From Rhodocytophaga rosea (lineage in GTDB: Bacteria > Bacteroidota > Bacteroidia > Cytophagales > 172606-1), in the NCBI RefSeq assembly GCF_010119975.1, contig NZ_CP048222.1, forward strand, positions 6,672,501-6,736,500: 64,000 bases of DNA, read 5' to 3'. Below are positions 37,323 to 46,445 of the stretch, piece after piece. The notes under the pieces were generated by a model. That model saw nothing but the letters and a program-made list of their open reading frames with translations. It was not told the DNA's origin and made no database searches. A program made the position numbers and the translations under genes. Within the stretch, counting starts at the first letter, position 1. Every line of letters starts with the position of its first letter.

Positions 37323-38528
37323 CTAATTTATTGAACGTTCGATTCCTAGTTCTAAACCCCGTAATTCGGCCAGTCCTCTCAGGCGGCCAATGGCAGAATA
37401 CCCAGGATTTGTTTTTTTATGCAGATCATCCAGCATCTGGTGTCCGTGATCGGGCCGGAAAGGAATTCTGAAATCAGAGCGGTTTTGTGTTTTTCGCTTC
37501 CGTTCTTCCAGTGTTAAAGCTTTTATTACCCCATACATATCTACATCACCAGCCAGATGATCCGCTTCATAGAAAGTGTCTGGTTGCTGAGGGTCCCGCT
37601 GGGTACTGCGTAAATGCACAAAATTAATCTTATGCCCAAGCCGTTCCACCATTCCCACCAGATCATTATCGGCCCGTACACCGAAAGAGCCAGTACACAT
37701 GGTAAATCCATTAGATGGAGATTCGGCAGCCTGTAACAATTGAATCACATCACTTTCTGTACTTACTACCCTGGGCAAGCCCAGAATTGGTCTGGGCGGA
37801 TCATCGGGATGAATAGCCATCCGGACACCCACTTCCTCGGCTACCGGAATAATCTCTTTCAGAAAAAAATACAGGTTTTCCCGTAGCACCTTGTCGTCAA
37901 TTTCCTTATAGGTATCCAGCACTTTTTGAAATTCTTCCAGGGTAAAACTCTCCTCCGAACCAGGTAATCCGGCAATAATGTTACGCTGCAACTGTAGGCG
38001 GTCACTGTCAGTTAATTTGTTGAAATATTGCTTCGCTGACTCGATTTGCTTGCTGGAGTAGGCAATTTCAGCCCCAGGCCGTTTCAAGATAAACAGCTCA
38101 AAGGCAGCGAAGGCAGTTGCATCAAACCGCAAGGCTTTGCTGCCATCGGGCATTTCGTAGGCTAAATCGGTGCGTGTCCAGTCGAGGACAGGCATAAAAT
38201 TATAGCAGATGGTATCAATCCCGCAGGCAGCTAAGTTCCGGATGGTTTGTTTGTAATTGTCAATGTATTTCCGGCGGTTAGACTGGCCAGTTTTAATGTG
38301 TTCATGTATCGGCACACTTTCTGCCACCGACCATCGCAGCAAGGTTCTTCTCTGTCCGTTCCATTCGATCAATTGATTGCGGGCTTTAATTTCTTCTACC
38401 GGCCATACTTCTCCATTAGGTATGTGATGTAAGGCAGTTACAATGCCGGTGGCTCCTGCCTGCATAATATCTGCTAGGGAAACCGGATCATTCGGACCGA
38501 ACCAGCGCCAGGTTTGCTCCATGCTCAT
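37323..38528 (-). CDS. uxuA: Mannonate dehydratase
   Basis: A TIM-barrel enzyme of 401 residues (or 399 from the second ATG) that dehydrates D-mannonate to 2-keto-3-deoxygluconate. It shows the N-terminal [54 protein letters not shown] with metal ligands, [28 protein letters not shown] and [12 protein letters not shown], all diagnostic of UxuA. It is upstream of uxaC on the same strand but separated by 205 bp containing a periodic inverted repeat, so it may have its own promoter. The divergent neighbour is the uxaB-type reductase. Confidence 0.96.
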   Translation of the reverse strand: MSMEQTWRWFGPNDPVSLADIMQAGATGIVTALHHIPNGEVWPVEEIKARNQLIEWNGQRRTLLRWSVAESVPIHEHIKTGQSNRRKYIDNYKQTIRNLAACGIDTICYNFMPVLDWTRTDLAYEMPDGSKALRFDATAFAAFELFILKRPGAEIAYSSKQIESAKQYFNKLTDSDRLQLQRNIIAGLPGSEESFTLEEFQKVLDTYKEIDDKVLRENLYFFLKEIIPVAEEVGVRMAIHPDDPPRPILGLPRVVSTESDVIQLLQAAESPSNGFTMCTGSFGVRADNDLVGMVERLGHKINFVHLRSTQRDPQQPDTFYEADHLAGDVDMYGVIKALTLEERKRKTQNRSDFRIPFRPDHGHQMLDDLHKKTNPGYSAIGRLRGLAELRGLELGIERSIN

Positions 38529-38677
38529 AGTAAAAGGGGTTTGCGAAAAATAAGTAATAAATTAAGCCTTATGAGCTCTTTTCTATAACAAGCCCTAATT
38601 ACATGATTTTACCAGTAAAATAAAATCCAGGAGATTAAATTTTATAATTCTTCTATATTTTAGCAATTTACCAAGGC

Positions 38678-38764
38678 TTTTCTGGAACCAGGATTCTGCT
38701 TATGTATAGGATTCTCAGGTTTTCTTTTTAATCATGTAATCCGCTGAATTCAGGTTCCAGAAAA
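38678..38764. repeat. Imperfect 19-bp inverted repeat between uxuA and uxaB
   Basis: TTTTCTGGAACCAGGATTC (38678-38696) faces GAATTCAGGTTCCAGAAAA (38746-38764); 17 of 19 positions pair. It lies in the 279-bp divergent promoter region of the two hexuronate genes, so it may be an operator-like or hairpin element. Related GGTTCCWG-ending strings occur at about 37296-37322 and 38779-38806. Confidence 0.6.
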
Positions 38765-38807
38765 TATTCTATTCATCCTAAAATCTGCGTAATCCAGTTT
38801 CCTGACC

Positions 38808-40331
38808 ATGAAACAACTGAACAAAGCCATATTGCCATCTTTACAAAATTCCCGCCTTCCCTTGGTATTCCCTGAGGAAAAGATATTTCAACTCCCTGAA
38901 AAGGTATTACAATTCGGAACAGGTGTGTTGCTCCGGGGGTTGCCAGATTATTTTATAGATAAAGCCAACCGGCAGGGTATTTTTAATGGCAGGATAGTGA
39001 TGGTTAAATCCACAGATTCGCCAGGTGCAGATGCATTTACCAGCCAGGGTGGCTTGTATACACAAGTGGTGAGAGGCATGGAAAAAGGCAGGCAGGTGGA
39101 AGAATATATCATCAATTCATCTATCAGCCGTACTTTTAGTGCTCAAACAGAGTGGCCGCAAATTCTCTCATACGCCCATAGTCCGGAAATGCAGGTGATT
39201 CTTTCAAATACCACAGAAGTAGGTATACAATTTACTGCCGAAGATATCAGGCAGTCACCGCCACAATCGTTTCCAGGTAAACTGACAGCTTTTTTATACG
39301 AGCGTTACCAGTTTTTTGGCGGAAGCCCGGAAAGTGGGCTGGTGATCGTACCTTGCGAACTGGTGGTAGATAATGGGAATAAACTGAAGGAAATCGTAGG
39401 CAAATTAGCTACGCTTAACCAGCTGGAAGAGGGATTTATGGAATGGATTCATGCTCATACAACTTTCTGCAATTCCCTGGTCGACCGCATTGTGCCAGGC
39501 AAACCAGAGGAGAAAGCAGCAGCGCAATTATTGCAGGAATTAGGCTACCAGGATGAATTGCTTATTATGTCTGAAGTGTACCGCTTATGGGCTATTCAGG
39601 GTGATGAACGGGTGAAAGAAGTATTATCTTTTTACAAAGCAGATCCAGGAATGATTATAGAGGCCGATATTACGCCTTACCGGGAACGAAAACTGCGCCT
39701 GCTCAACGGAACACATACCATTAGTGTCGGATTAGGGTATTTGTATGGCCTGGATACGGTAGGCGAATGTATGAACGATACGTATCTGAGCCGTTTCATC
39801 AGCCAGGTCATGCAACAGGAGATTGTGCCTGCGGTTCCGGTAGATGAAAAGAGTGCCAGAATATTTGCCGATGAAGTACTCGACCGTTTCCGCAATCCCT
39901 TTATTGTGCATCCGCTCATTAATATCACTTTGCAGTATACCTCCAAAATGAACATGCGCAATGTGCAGACGATCGTAAACTATTACCAGAAATTCAATCA
40001 GGCTCCTGCACTCATTTCTCTGGGTTTTGCCGCGTACCTATTGTTTATGAAAGCAGTAAAACAGGAAAACGGAAAGTATATTGGCGAAAGAAAGGGTGTG
40101 CCGTATCCCATTCAGGATGATAAAGCCGCTTATTTTTTTGAAGCCTGGCAACCGGTACAGAGTCAGGATGCCAGTAGTGTAAGTGAATTTGTTTCGAAAG
40201 TTCTGGCAGATATAACACTGTGGGGAACCAATCTAAATGAACTGCCAGGTTTTAGACAGGCAATTGCAGAAAAATTATTGGCTATACTAAATGAGGGTGT
40301 GAAAGAGGTGGTGCAAGAACAAATTCAATAA
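38808..40331 (+). CDS. uxaB: Tagaturonate reductase, mannitol-dehydrogenase family
   Basis: An NAD-dependent dehydrogenase of 507 residues. It shows VLQFGTGVLLRGLPDYFIDK at the N-terminal nucleotide-binding site, QVILSNTTEVGIQF, the polyol-dehydrogenase CNSLVDRIVPG signature (near residue 222), and the catalytic region TPYRERKLRLLNGTHT with Lys near residue 296. It most resembles UxaB (tagaturonate to altronate) rather than UxuB by length and motif pattern. The neighbourhood has UxuA but no altronate dehydratase UxaA, so fructuronate to mannonate is a real alternative activity. It is divergent from uxuA and 15 bp before the ADP-ribosylglycohydrolase gene. Confidence 0.88.
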   Translation: MKQLNKAILPSLQNSRLPLVFPEEKIFQLPEKVLQFGTGVLLRGLPDYFIDKANRQGIFNGRIVMVKSTDSPGADAFTSQGGLYTQVVRGMEKGRQVEEYIINSSISRTFSAQTEWPQILSYAHSPEMQVILSNTTEVGIQFTAEDIRQSPPQSFPGKLTAFLYERYQFFGGSPESGLVIVPCELVVDNGNKLKEIVGKLATLNQLEEGFMEWIHAHTTFCNSLVDRIVPGKPEEKAAAQLLQELGYQDELLIMSEVYRLWAIQGDERVKEVLSFYKADPGMIIEADITPYRERKLRLLNGTHTISVGLGYLYGLDTVGECMNDTYLSRFISQVMQQEIVPAVPVDEKSARIFADEVLDRFRNPFIVHPLINITLQYTSKMNMRNVQTIVNYYQKFNQAPALISLGFAAYLLFMKAVKQENGKYIGERKGVPYPIQDDKAAYFFEAWQPVQSQDASSVSEFVSKVLADITLWGTNLNELPGFRQAIAEKLLAILNEGVKEVVQEQIQ

Positions 40332-40346
40332 TGCTATAACCTGATT

Positions 40347-41273
40347 ATGCGTAAAGAACAAAGAATGGAGTTGGTTCATAAATCATTGAAAGGTTTATCA
40401 ATTGGAGATGCTTTTGGGGATAGTTTCTTTGGCGAGCAGGAGGTAATCAAAGAAAAAATTGAACGCAGAGAAATTCCAGAGCTAACTAAATGGGAATTTA
40501 CGGACGATACCGTGATGAGTATTGCCATCATGGAGATATTGGAGCAGTTTGGAGAGATCAATCAGGAAAAATTAGCTCAACTCTTTGCACAAAATTATCA
40601 AAAAGATATAAATCGTGGCTATGGAGGAACCGCCCACAAAATATTGAGGGAAATCGGCGAAGGAAAGCCTTGGCAACAGGCGGCAAAGGAGGTATTTGAT
40701 GGACAGGGTTCAATGGGTAATGGAGCAGCTATGCGTTCAGCTCCTATAGGGGCATACTATTCTGACAACTTTAGTAAGTTGATTGATCAATCCCAGCTTG
40801 CAGCTGAAATTACCCATGCTAATCATGAAGCAAGTGTAGGAGCAATAGCAGTAGCTCTCGCAGCCAGTCTTGCGGTAAAGAGTAAAGAAACAGGTATTAC
40901 ACTTTCTCCAATTAAGTTTTTGGAAAATATAATTAGTTATTTAGAAGAAAGTGATACAAAATCAAAAATCAGCAAATCACTGCACATTCCTGCTAGCTAC
41001 CGGATTGAAACGGTGACAGCTATTTTGGGCAATGGTACCAAATTACTGGCACAGGATACAGTTCCGTTTGCTTTGTGGTGTGCCGCTCATCATTTAACTG
41101 ATTTTGAAGAGGCATTATGGACAGCAGTGACTGGTTTAGGTGACAGAGATACAATTGGAGCTATTGTTGGGAGCATCGTAATTTTATCGGCTAAAGAAGA
41201 AACTATACCCAAAGTTTGGGTGGACTCAGTGGAAGATTACCAAAAATCCATGTTCAGAAATAAAAAAATATAA
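40347..41273 (+). CDS. ADP-ribosylglycohydrolase family protein
   Basis: A protein of 308 residues (or 302 from the ATG at 40365) of the DraG/ARH family, which removes ADP-ribose from proteins or small molecules using two metal ions. It shows the N-terminal LSIGDAFGDSFFG, the metal-binding TKWEFTDDTVMSIAI (Thr-Asp-Asp), GSMGNGAAMRSAPIG, the ITHANHEASVGAIAVA helix, and C-terminal GLGDRDTIGAIVGSI (Asp-x-Asp-Thr). All metal ligands look intact. It lies 15 bp after uxaB and 18 bp before a Crp-type gene, so the three are probably cotranscribed. A macro-domain hydrolase is encoded elsewhere in the window; the target of either is unknown. Confidence 0.92.
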   Translation: MRKEQRMELVHKSLKGLSIGDAFGDSFFGEQEVIKEKIERREIPELTKWEFTDDTVMSIAIMEILEQFGEINQEKLAQLFAQNYQKDINRGYGGTAHKILREIGEGKPWQQAAKEVFDGQGSMGNGAAMRSAPIGAYYSDNFSKLIDQSQLAAEITHANHEASVGAIAVALAASLAVKSKETGITLSPIKFLENIISYLEESDTKSKISKSLHIPASYRIETVTAILGNGTKLLAQDTVPFALWCAAHHLTDFEEALWTAVTGLGDRDTIGAIVGSIVILSAKEETIPKVWVDSVEDYQKSMFRNKKI

Positions 41274-41291
41274 ATCACCAGCTTCATTAAA

Positions 41292-41879
41292 ATGGATTAC
41301 AGCCTGATATTAAAAAATATAGCCAAACATATTTCCTTAACTGAGGAAGAAGAAAGCTACTTTACTGCTCACTTGCAGCCGCTTATGATCCGGCGGAAAC
41401 AGTTTTTGCTGCATAGGGGAGAAATCTGCAAGTACTCGGCTTTTGTGAATATGGGTTGTCTGCGGGGTTATACCATTGATGCGGATGGCTTTGAACATAT
41501 CCTCAGCTTTGCCCCTCCCGACTGGTGGATTGCCGATATGTACAGCCTGATTTCCCAGCAACCTGGTTTACTTAATATTGATGCTATGGAAGATTCCCAG
41601 GTGTGGCTACTAAGCAAAGCCAATCAGGAGAAACTATATATAGAAGTACCTAAATTTGAGCGTTTTTTTCGCATTATTACCGAGAAATCGTTGGTGAGTT
41701 ACCAGCAGCGGACTATAGATAGTCTGAGTTTGCCTGCCCAGGAACGGTATCTGAACTTTTGCAAACGCTATCCCTCCATCATTCATAGTATTCCCCAGAA
41801 ATATGTGGCTTCGTATATTGGTGTAACTCCTGAGTTCCTCAGCAAAATGCGTAACGACCTACTCAAACAGGAAAGATAA
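41292..41879 (+). CDS. Crp/Fnr family transcriptional regulator
   Basis: A 195-residue regulator: a cyclic-nucleotide-binding-like beta-barrel (about residues 25-120, with RRKQFLLHRGEICKYSAFVN and GFEHILSFAPPDWW), a dimer helix, and a reduced C-terminal helix-turn-helix (about 155-192, KYVASYIGVTPEFLSKMRNDL). There is no cluster of Cys as in Fnr, and the phosphate-binding motif of true cAMP receptors is absent, so the ligand is unknown. Bacteroidota carry many such regulators. It is the last gene of the uxaB unit and a candidate regulator of that unit. Confidence 0.88.
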   Translation: MDYSLILKNIAKHISLTEEEESYFTAHLQPLMIRRKQFLLHRGEICKYSAFVNMGCLRGYTIDADGFEHILSFAPPDWWIADMYSLISQQPGLLNIDAMEDSQVWLLSKANQEKLYIEVPKFERFFRIITEKSLVSYQQRTIDSLSLPAQERYLNFCKRYPSIIHSIPQKYVASYIGVTPEFLSKMRNDLLKQER

Positions 41880-41998
41880 TTCTCTATCGGCAAAGCTATA
41901 CTGGCTCGTGATACCTGATGCTTTTCGATTACTGCATACTGGTTTTGCTGTGGGTAAATAATTGAATATATTTATCTATCACCTTTACAATCAAACCT

Positions 41999-43966
41999 AT
42001 GCAGAAAATACTATATATTCTTTGTATACTGACCTTGCTATGGCCGGATTTCACAGTGGCCCAGCAAATCGAACGCCGGGAAAAAGGAAACCTGGTTATG
42101 GAAAATATTCCGGAAATTCCCGAACGCATCTCCGAAAAGTTATTTCAATACCAGAATACCAGATCGGCATTTGTAGAAGACTGGTTACCCGGCGGCAAAG
42201 GCATTCTCATTGACACCCGTTTTGGAGAAACCAGTCAGTTGCACATAGTAGCTATGCCCGGGGGTGCCCGCCGGCAGATTACTTTTTTCAATGAACCTAT
42301 TGGCAGTGCTGCCGTTTGCCCTGATCCTTCCAAAAACAGCTTTCTGTTCACCAAAGATATGGGTGGCAACGAGTTTTCGCAGATCTACCATTTTGATATA
42401 GCCACCGGCAATTATAAAATGCTTACCGATGGAAACTCACAGAATGGGGGTATGCAATGGTCGAATACAGGTGATAAGTTTGTTTTTGCCAGTACCAAAC
42501 GGAATAAGAAAGACAGGGATGTATATATTACCAGTACCAATAAAGCCGCCAATGAGGCAAAAATGATCATCAGTAGTGGTGGTTCGTGGTATCCAGTGGA
42601 ATGGTCGCCAGATGATTCGCAGGTACTGGCTTTGCAATATGTGTCAGCCAACGAATCCTATTTACATATTGCCAGTGTAGAAACCGGGAAAATGGTGCAG
42701 ATCAACCCGGTGAAAAAGAAAATAGCCTATGACGGAGCAGTCTGGGCTAAGGATGGAAAAGGCATTTATCTGGCTTCTGATGAAGATACCGAATTCAGTA
42801 CTTTGCGGTACTACAATGTACAATCTAAGACTATTACACCGCTCACCAATGATATTAGATGGGATGTAGAAGAAATGGAAATATCCGAAAAAGGCGATAA
42901 ACTGGCATTTGTTACCAATGAAAATGGCATTAGTACCTTATATATCCTCAACACACTTACTAAAAAGTACCAGCCGGTTCCCAATATGCCTACCGGAATT
43001 ATTGGAGGTTTGCAGTTTCATCCGGATGGCAACCAGCTGGCAATGGTCATTAATTCCGCACAATCACCGGGAGATGTGTATGTACTGGATGTAAGCAGCA
43101 GTAAACTCGAACGCTGGACATTCAGTGAAGTAGGTGGTCTGAATCCGGAAACTTTTGTAGCCCCCAGTTTAATTGAGTATGAAACTTTTGATAAAGTAGG
43201 AGGGAAGCCACGTAAAATTCCGGCTTTCTATTATAAGCCTAAAACCGGAAATGGTCCTTATCCAGTCATTATTGATATTCATGGCGGCCCGGAAGGGCAG
43301 TACCGCCCTGGTTTTTCTTCAAACTTCCAATACCTGGTGAATGAACTGGGCATAGCCGTGATTGCACCCAATGTTCGTGGGTCATCTGGCTATGGGAAAA
43401 CCTATCTGGAACTAGACAATGGCTACAAACGCGAAGAATCAGTACAGGACATTGGTAAACTACTCGACTGGATTGCCGGACAAAAAGAACTGGATGCTTC
43501 CAGAATAGTAGTGCAAGGTGGTTCGTATGGTGGCTATATGGTACTGGCCTGTATGACGCACTTTAACGACCGCCTGAAAGCTGGAATTGATGTGGTAGGC
43601 ATCAGCAACTTTGTCTCTTTCCTGCAAAATACGGAAGCCTACCGCCAGGATTTACGCCGGATGGAATATGGTGATGAACAGGACCCCAAAATGAAAGAGT
43701 TCCTTACTAAAATCTCACCTTTGACCAATGCCACCAAAATTACCAAACCTTTGTTTGTAATTCAAGGCCAGAACGATCCCAGGGTGCCAGCCAGTGAATC
43801 TAAACAAATGGTAGAAACTGTGCGAACCAATAAAGGAACCGTATGGTACCTGCTCGCCAAGGACGAAGGTCATGGTTTCCGCAAAAAAAGCAACCGTGAT
43901 TTCCAGACCAATGCCGTCACCTTATTCCTGGAAAAATATGTGCTGGAGAAGGAGATAATCGAGTGA
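41999..43966 (+). CDS. S9 family exported serine peptidase
   Basis: A 655-residue prolyl-oligopeptidase-type enzyme with a signal peptide (about 1-22), hence periplasmic. Residues about 50-390 form a seven-bladed propeller (repeats such as QWSNTGDKFVFASTKRNKKD). Residues about 400-655 form the alpha/beta hydrolase domain with IDIHGGPEGQYRPG, the nucleophile in GGSYGGYMV (Ser509), the Asp in QGQNDPRVP and the His in DEGHGFRKKSN. The order is that of acylaminoacyl-peptidase/DPP-like S9C enzymes. The catalytic triad is complete. It stands alone and precedes an AT-rich accessory patch. Confidence 0.93.
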   Translation: MQKILYILCILTLLWPDFTVAQQIERREKGNLVMENIPEIPERISEKLFQYQNTRSAFVEDWLPGGKGILIDTRFGETSQLHIVAMPGGARRQITFFNEPIGSAAVCPDPSKNSFLFTKDMGGNEFSQIYHFDIATGNYKMLTDGNSQNGGMQWSNTGDKFVFASTKRNKKDRDVYITSTNKAANEAKMIISSGGSWYPVEWSPDDSQVLALQYVSANESYLHIASVETGKMVQINPVKKKIAYDGAVWAKDGKGIYLASDEDTEFSTLRYYNVQSKTITPLTNDIRWDVEEMEISEKGDKLAFVTNENGISTLYILNTLTKKYQPVPNMPTGIIGGLQFHPDGNQLAMVINSAQSPGDVYVLDVSSSKLERWTFSEVGGLNPETFVAPSLIEYETFDKVGGKPRKIPAFYYKPKTGNGPYPVIIDIHGGPEGQYRPGFSSNFQYLVNELGIAVIAPNVRGSSGYGKTYLELDNGYKREESVQDIGKLLDWIAGQKELDASRIVVQGGSYGGYMVLACMTHFNDRLKAGIDVVGISNFVSFLQNTEAYRQDLRRMEYGDEQDPKMKEFLTKISPLTNATKITKPLFVIQGQNDPRVPASESKQMVETVRTNKGTVWYLLAKDEGHGFRKKSNRDFQTNAVTLFLEKYVLEKEIIE

Positions 43967-44008
43967 GCTATTAGTTGTGTTTATTTGTATTTTAGGTGCA
44001 ATTGAATT

Positions 44009-44410
44009 ATGGAAGATTATTGGACATTACTTAGAAAAAATAGAGATACCATTTCAGAAGCTACACATCGAAAAATTGCATGTTCATTTGCAAGACTTGT
44101 CTGGAATGACCTTGATGAATTAGGAAAAAAAGCAAAAATAGTAGCAGAGGAATACTCATCAGGAAACTCAACAATGGAAGATTGTGAGGAATATAAAAAA
44201 CAATTGCAAAAATCCCTTCCTGGTAACGGAAAATCATCCGTATACAGTCCAATTATTTGGGCATTACAAGAATCTTCTGCTTCTTATCCAATGTGGTATT
44301 CAGCTGCCATTGCAGGAAGTAATATAATAGAATTGGAGGCTGCAACTGAAAGAGAATTATTTTCAATAGTAAAAAATTATTTAACACAGGAGATAGATGA
44401 TAAGTGGTGA
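44009..44410 (+). CDS. Unknown protein in the AT-rich accessory patch
   Basis: A 133-residue soluble, mostly helical, acidic protein without signal peptide or membrane helix. The segment THRKIACSFARLVWNDLDELGKKAKIVAEEYSSG (about residues 20-53; the stretch is helical) faintly recalls small proteins of Planctomycetes with a KLRLFACACCRRIW-like helix, but this is too weak to name a family. The second half (IIWALQESSASYPMWYSA) is Ala/Ser-rich. Base composition is clearly lower in GC than the S9 gene 42 bp upstream. It is followed after 45 bp by an attC-like inverted repeat and then the HNH-type gene. Function unknown; probably recently acquired. Confidence 0.65.
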   Translation: MEDYWTLLRKNRDTISEATHRKIACSFARLVWNDLDELGKKAKIVAEEYSSGNSTMEDCEEYKKQLQKSLPGNGKSSVYSPIIWALQESSASYPMWYSAAIAGSNIIELEAATERELFSIVKNYLTQEIDDKW

Positions 44411-44455
44411 TACCTTTTGAAGAAAAGATAGTTTTTAATTTAAATTAATAACTGC

Positions 44456-44533
44456 ACCTAACATCGTTCAGCCGCCAATGCACATATCAAAGCTCTAAGG
44501 CTATAGTTGACAACTGAACTATATACGTTATTA
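44456..44533. repeat. attC-like imperfect inverted repeat
   Basis: ACCTAAC (44456-44462), ATC, GTTCAG (44466-44471), a 42-nt centre, CTGAAC (44514-44519), TATATAC, GTTATTA (44527-44533). The outer TAAC/GTTA and inner GTTCAG/CTGAAC pairs give the R''-L''-L'-R' layout of integron attC sites; the left box fits RYYYAAC exactly, the right box only partly fits GTTRRRY. The size (78 bp) is in the attC range. It separates two AT-rich ORFs. No integrase is visible. Confidence 0.45.
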
Positions 44534-44544
44534 CAGATAATAAA

Positions 44545-45345
44545 ATGATATACGATTGCTTCAAATTACTGCGAAATAATTTTAGGCTCAATGGTAAATT
44601 GATAATCGACCATATAAAAAGAAATCATTTTGATCCTTGGAACTTTGCTGGAGAAGATGATATATGTTCATTTTGTGGTAAACATGATGTGTTAACAAAA
44701 GAACATGTAATCCCAAAATGGTGCTTCCAAAATGATCCAGATAGATGCTTTGAAACCATAATTAATGGAACTATCCAAACTTTTATAAAAACTACAATTC
44801 CTGCTTGTGCCACTTGTAATAATGACACTTTGTCTAAAATAGAAAGGCATATAAATAATCTTCTTCAAAATACTGATTTGAATACAGATTATTATGACTA
44901 TGAAGAATCGATAAATATAATCAGGTGGTTGGAAATAATTGAATACAAATTTCATGTGCTCAACTTTAGAAGAAAGTTTATAAGGAAGCAATCCGAGGAT
45001 TTTATACCAATGCTTAGAGATATTCCCATGTCAGTTATGAGATTAAACATTGAAATGTCTCCATACAAAGCTTTATCTCAATTGAGGAAATCGCAAGCAA
45101 GGATTATAAGAAAAGAAAAAGACTCAAGATATTACCCATTAGTGTTTTGGAAGAGTAAGAACAAACAATCACTATTCTTCCAAAACATGGATGAATACAT
45201 TTTCTTAGAGTTTCCGGAATATCAGATGGCAATGTTTTACTTCTTCAATAAAGAATTTGTAAGTAACTATGATGCTGAAAAAGAAGCTAAACAAATAATC
45301 ATAAAGAATTACGCACAAAACGAATCTTCAATTGACAATGGCTAA
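44545..45345 (+). CDS. HNH-type nuclease-like protein
   Basis: A 266-residue soluble protein with a zinc-finger HNH-type motif. CSFCG (Cys41, Cys44), then KEHVIPKW (His54, the likely catalytic His), then CATCNND (Cys88, Cys91, Asn92) form a CxxC...H...CxxCN pattern as in HNH endonucleases. The rest (about 100-266) is charged and helical with no recognised domain. Composition is very AT-rich, unlike neighbours, and it begins 12 bp after an attC-like repeat, suggesting horizontal acquisition. It could be a defence or toxin nuclease; no restriction, methylase or immunity gene is adjacent apart from the unknown 133-residue protein. A strong terminator follows at once. Confidence 0.75.
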   Translation: MIYDCFKLLRNNFRLNGKLIIDHIKRNHFDPWNFAGEDDICSFCGKHDVLTKEHVIPKWCFQNDPDRCFETIINGTIQTFIKTTIPACATCNNDTLSKIERHINNLLQNTDLNTDYYDYEESINIIRWLEIIEYKFHVLNFRRKFIRKQSEDFIPMLRDIPMSVMRLNIEMSPYKALSQLRKSQARIIRKEKDSRYYPLVFWKSKNKQSLFFQNMDEYIFLEFPEYQMAMFYFFNKEFVSNYDAEKEAKQIIIKNYAQNESSIDNG

Positions 45346-45350
45346 ATTAA

Positions 45351-45394
45351 TAATAAAGCCCACCAGATGATACAAAATCTGGTGGGCTTTATTA
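45351..45394. terminator. Bidirectional terminator
   Basis: A perfect 18-bp stem (TAATAAAGCCCACCAGAT with its complement) and an 8-nt loop, between the convergent HNH-type and transketolase genes. T- and A-rich arms serve both directions. Confidence 0.92.
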
Positions 45395-45413
45395 TTGACT
45401 ATTGACCAATAAC

Positions 45414-46382
45414 CTATCTGTACACTTCCTGTTTTCTGGCCATTACTTTGCTTACGCTTTCTACAATATTCTTGGCAGTCAGGCCGTATTTTACCATCAG
45501 GTCTTCCGGTACACCACTTTCGCCGAAGGTATCGTAAATGCCTACCATTTCCAGAGGAGCAGGATAATTTCTGCATAGCAACTGGGCAATACTGTCGCCT
45601 AAACCACCATTGATCTGATGTTCTTCTGCAGAAACCGCACAACCAGTTTTCTTCACCGATTGTAAAATAGCTTCCGTATCAAGCGGCTTAATGGTGTGAA
45701 TATTGATAATTTCTGCATCAATGCCTTGTTCAGCCAGTATTTCGCCAGCTTTAATGGCTTCCCATACCAGGTGACCAGTAGCAAAAATACTCACATCCGC
45801 CCCCTCATTTACCATCCACGCTTTGCCGATTTCAAATTTCTGGTCAGATGCTGTAAAAATAGGCACTACCGGACGGCCAAAACGCAAGTATACCGGACCT
45901 ACATAATCAGCAATGGCGATAGTAGCCGCTTTAGTCTGGTTATAGTCGCAGGGGTTAATTACCGTCATGTTGGGCAGCATTTTCATCATACCCAGGTCTT
46001 CCAGAATCTGGTGGGTAGCACCATCTTCGCCCAGTGTAATACCGGCATGAGAGGCGCAAATCTTTACATTTTTATTGGAGTAGGCAATCGACTGGCGGAT
46101 CTGGTCGTAAACCCGGCCGGTAGAAAAGTTGGCAAAAGTACCGGTATAAGGAATTTTTCCGCCAATGGTCATACCAGCTGCCAGACCCATCATATTGGCT
46201 TCGGCAATGCCCACCTGGAAAAAACGTTTGGGAAACTCTTTCTGGAAATCGCCCATTTTCAGCGAGCCGATCAGGTCAGCACAAAGGCCTACTACATTCT
46301 CATTTTTCCGGCCCACTTCCAAAAATCCGGCTCCAAAGCCAGAACGGGTATCCTTCTTATCGGTATAGGTGTATTTTTTCAT
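45414..46382 (-). CDS. Transketolase, C-terminal subunit
   Basis: A 322-residue subunit carrying the pyrimidine-binding and C-terminal transketolase domains. It shows RSGFGAGFLEVGRKNENVVGLCADL near the start, the catalytic-Glu region RFFQVGIAEANMMGLAAGM (about residues 53-71), GRVYDQIRQSIAYSN, THQILEDLGMM, and the C-terminal domain with AILQSVKKTGCAVSAEEHQINGGLG. Together with the N-subunit encoded upstream it would form a split thiamin-diphosphate transketolase of the pentose phosphate pathway, though some split enzymes act on other substrates. The gap to the N-subunit is 63 bp. The subunit itself is intact. Confidence 0.93.
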   Translation of the reverse strand: MKKYTYTDKKDTRSGFGAGFLEVGRKNENVVGLCADLIGSLKMGDFQKEFPKRFFQVGIAEANMMGLAAGMTIGGKIPYTGTFANFSTGRVYDQIRQSIAYSNKNVKICASHAGITLGEDGATHQILEDLGMMKMLPNMTVINPCDYNQTKAATIAIADYVGPVYLRFGRPVVPIFTASDQKFEIGKAWMVNEGADVSIFATGHLVWEAIKAGEILAEQGIDAEIINIHTIKPLDTEAILQSVKKTGCAVSAEEHQINGGLGDSIAQLLCRNYPAPLEMVGIYDTFGESGVPEDLMVKYGLTAKNIVESVSKVMARKQEVYR

Positions 46383-46445
46383 GAGGAAAGTCTGATTTAA
46401 AATCTTGTGAGAAACTATTTATTAAAGTACTGGAAACAGAAAATG

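Noticed and set aside
45696-46400. A 234-codon open frame on the plus strand opposite the transketolase C-subunit gene
   Set aside because: It lies wholly antisense to a gene with clear catalytic motifs, has no recognisable domain and a composition typical of reverse-strand shadows.
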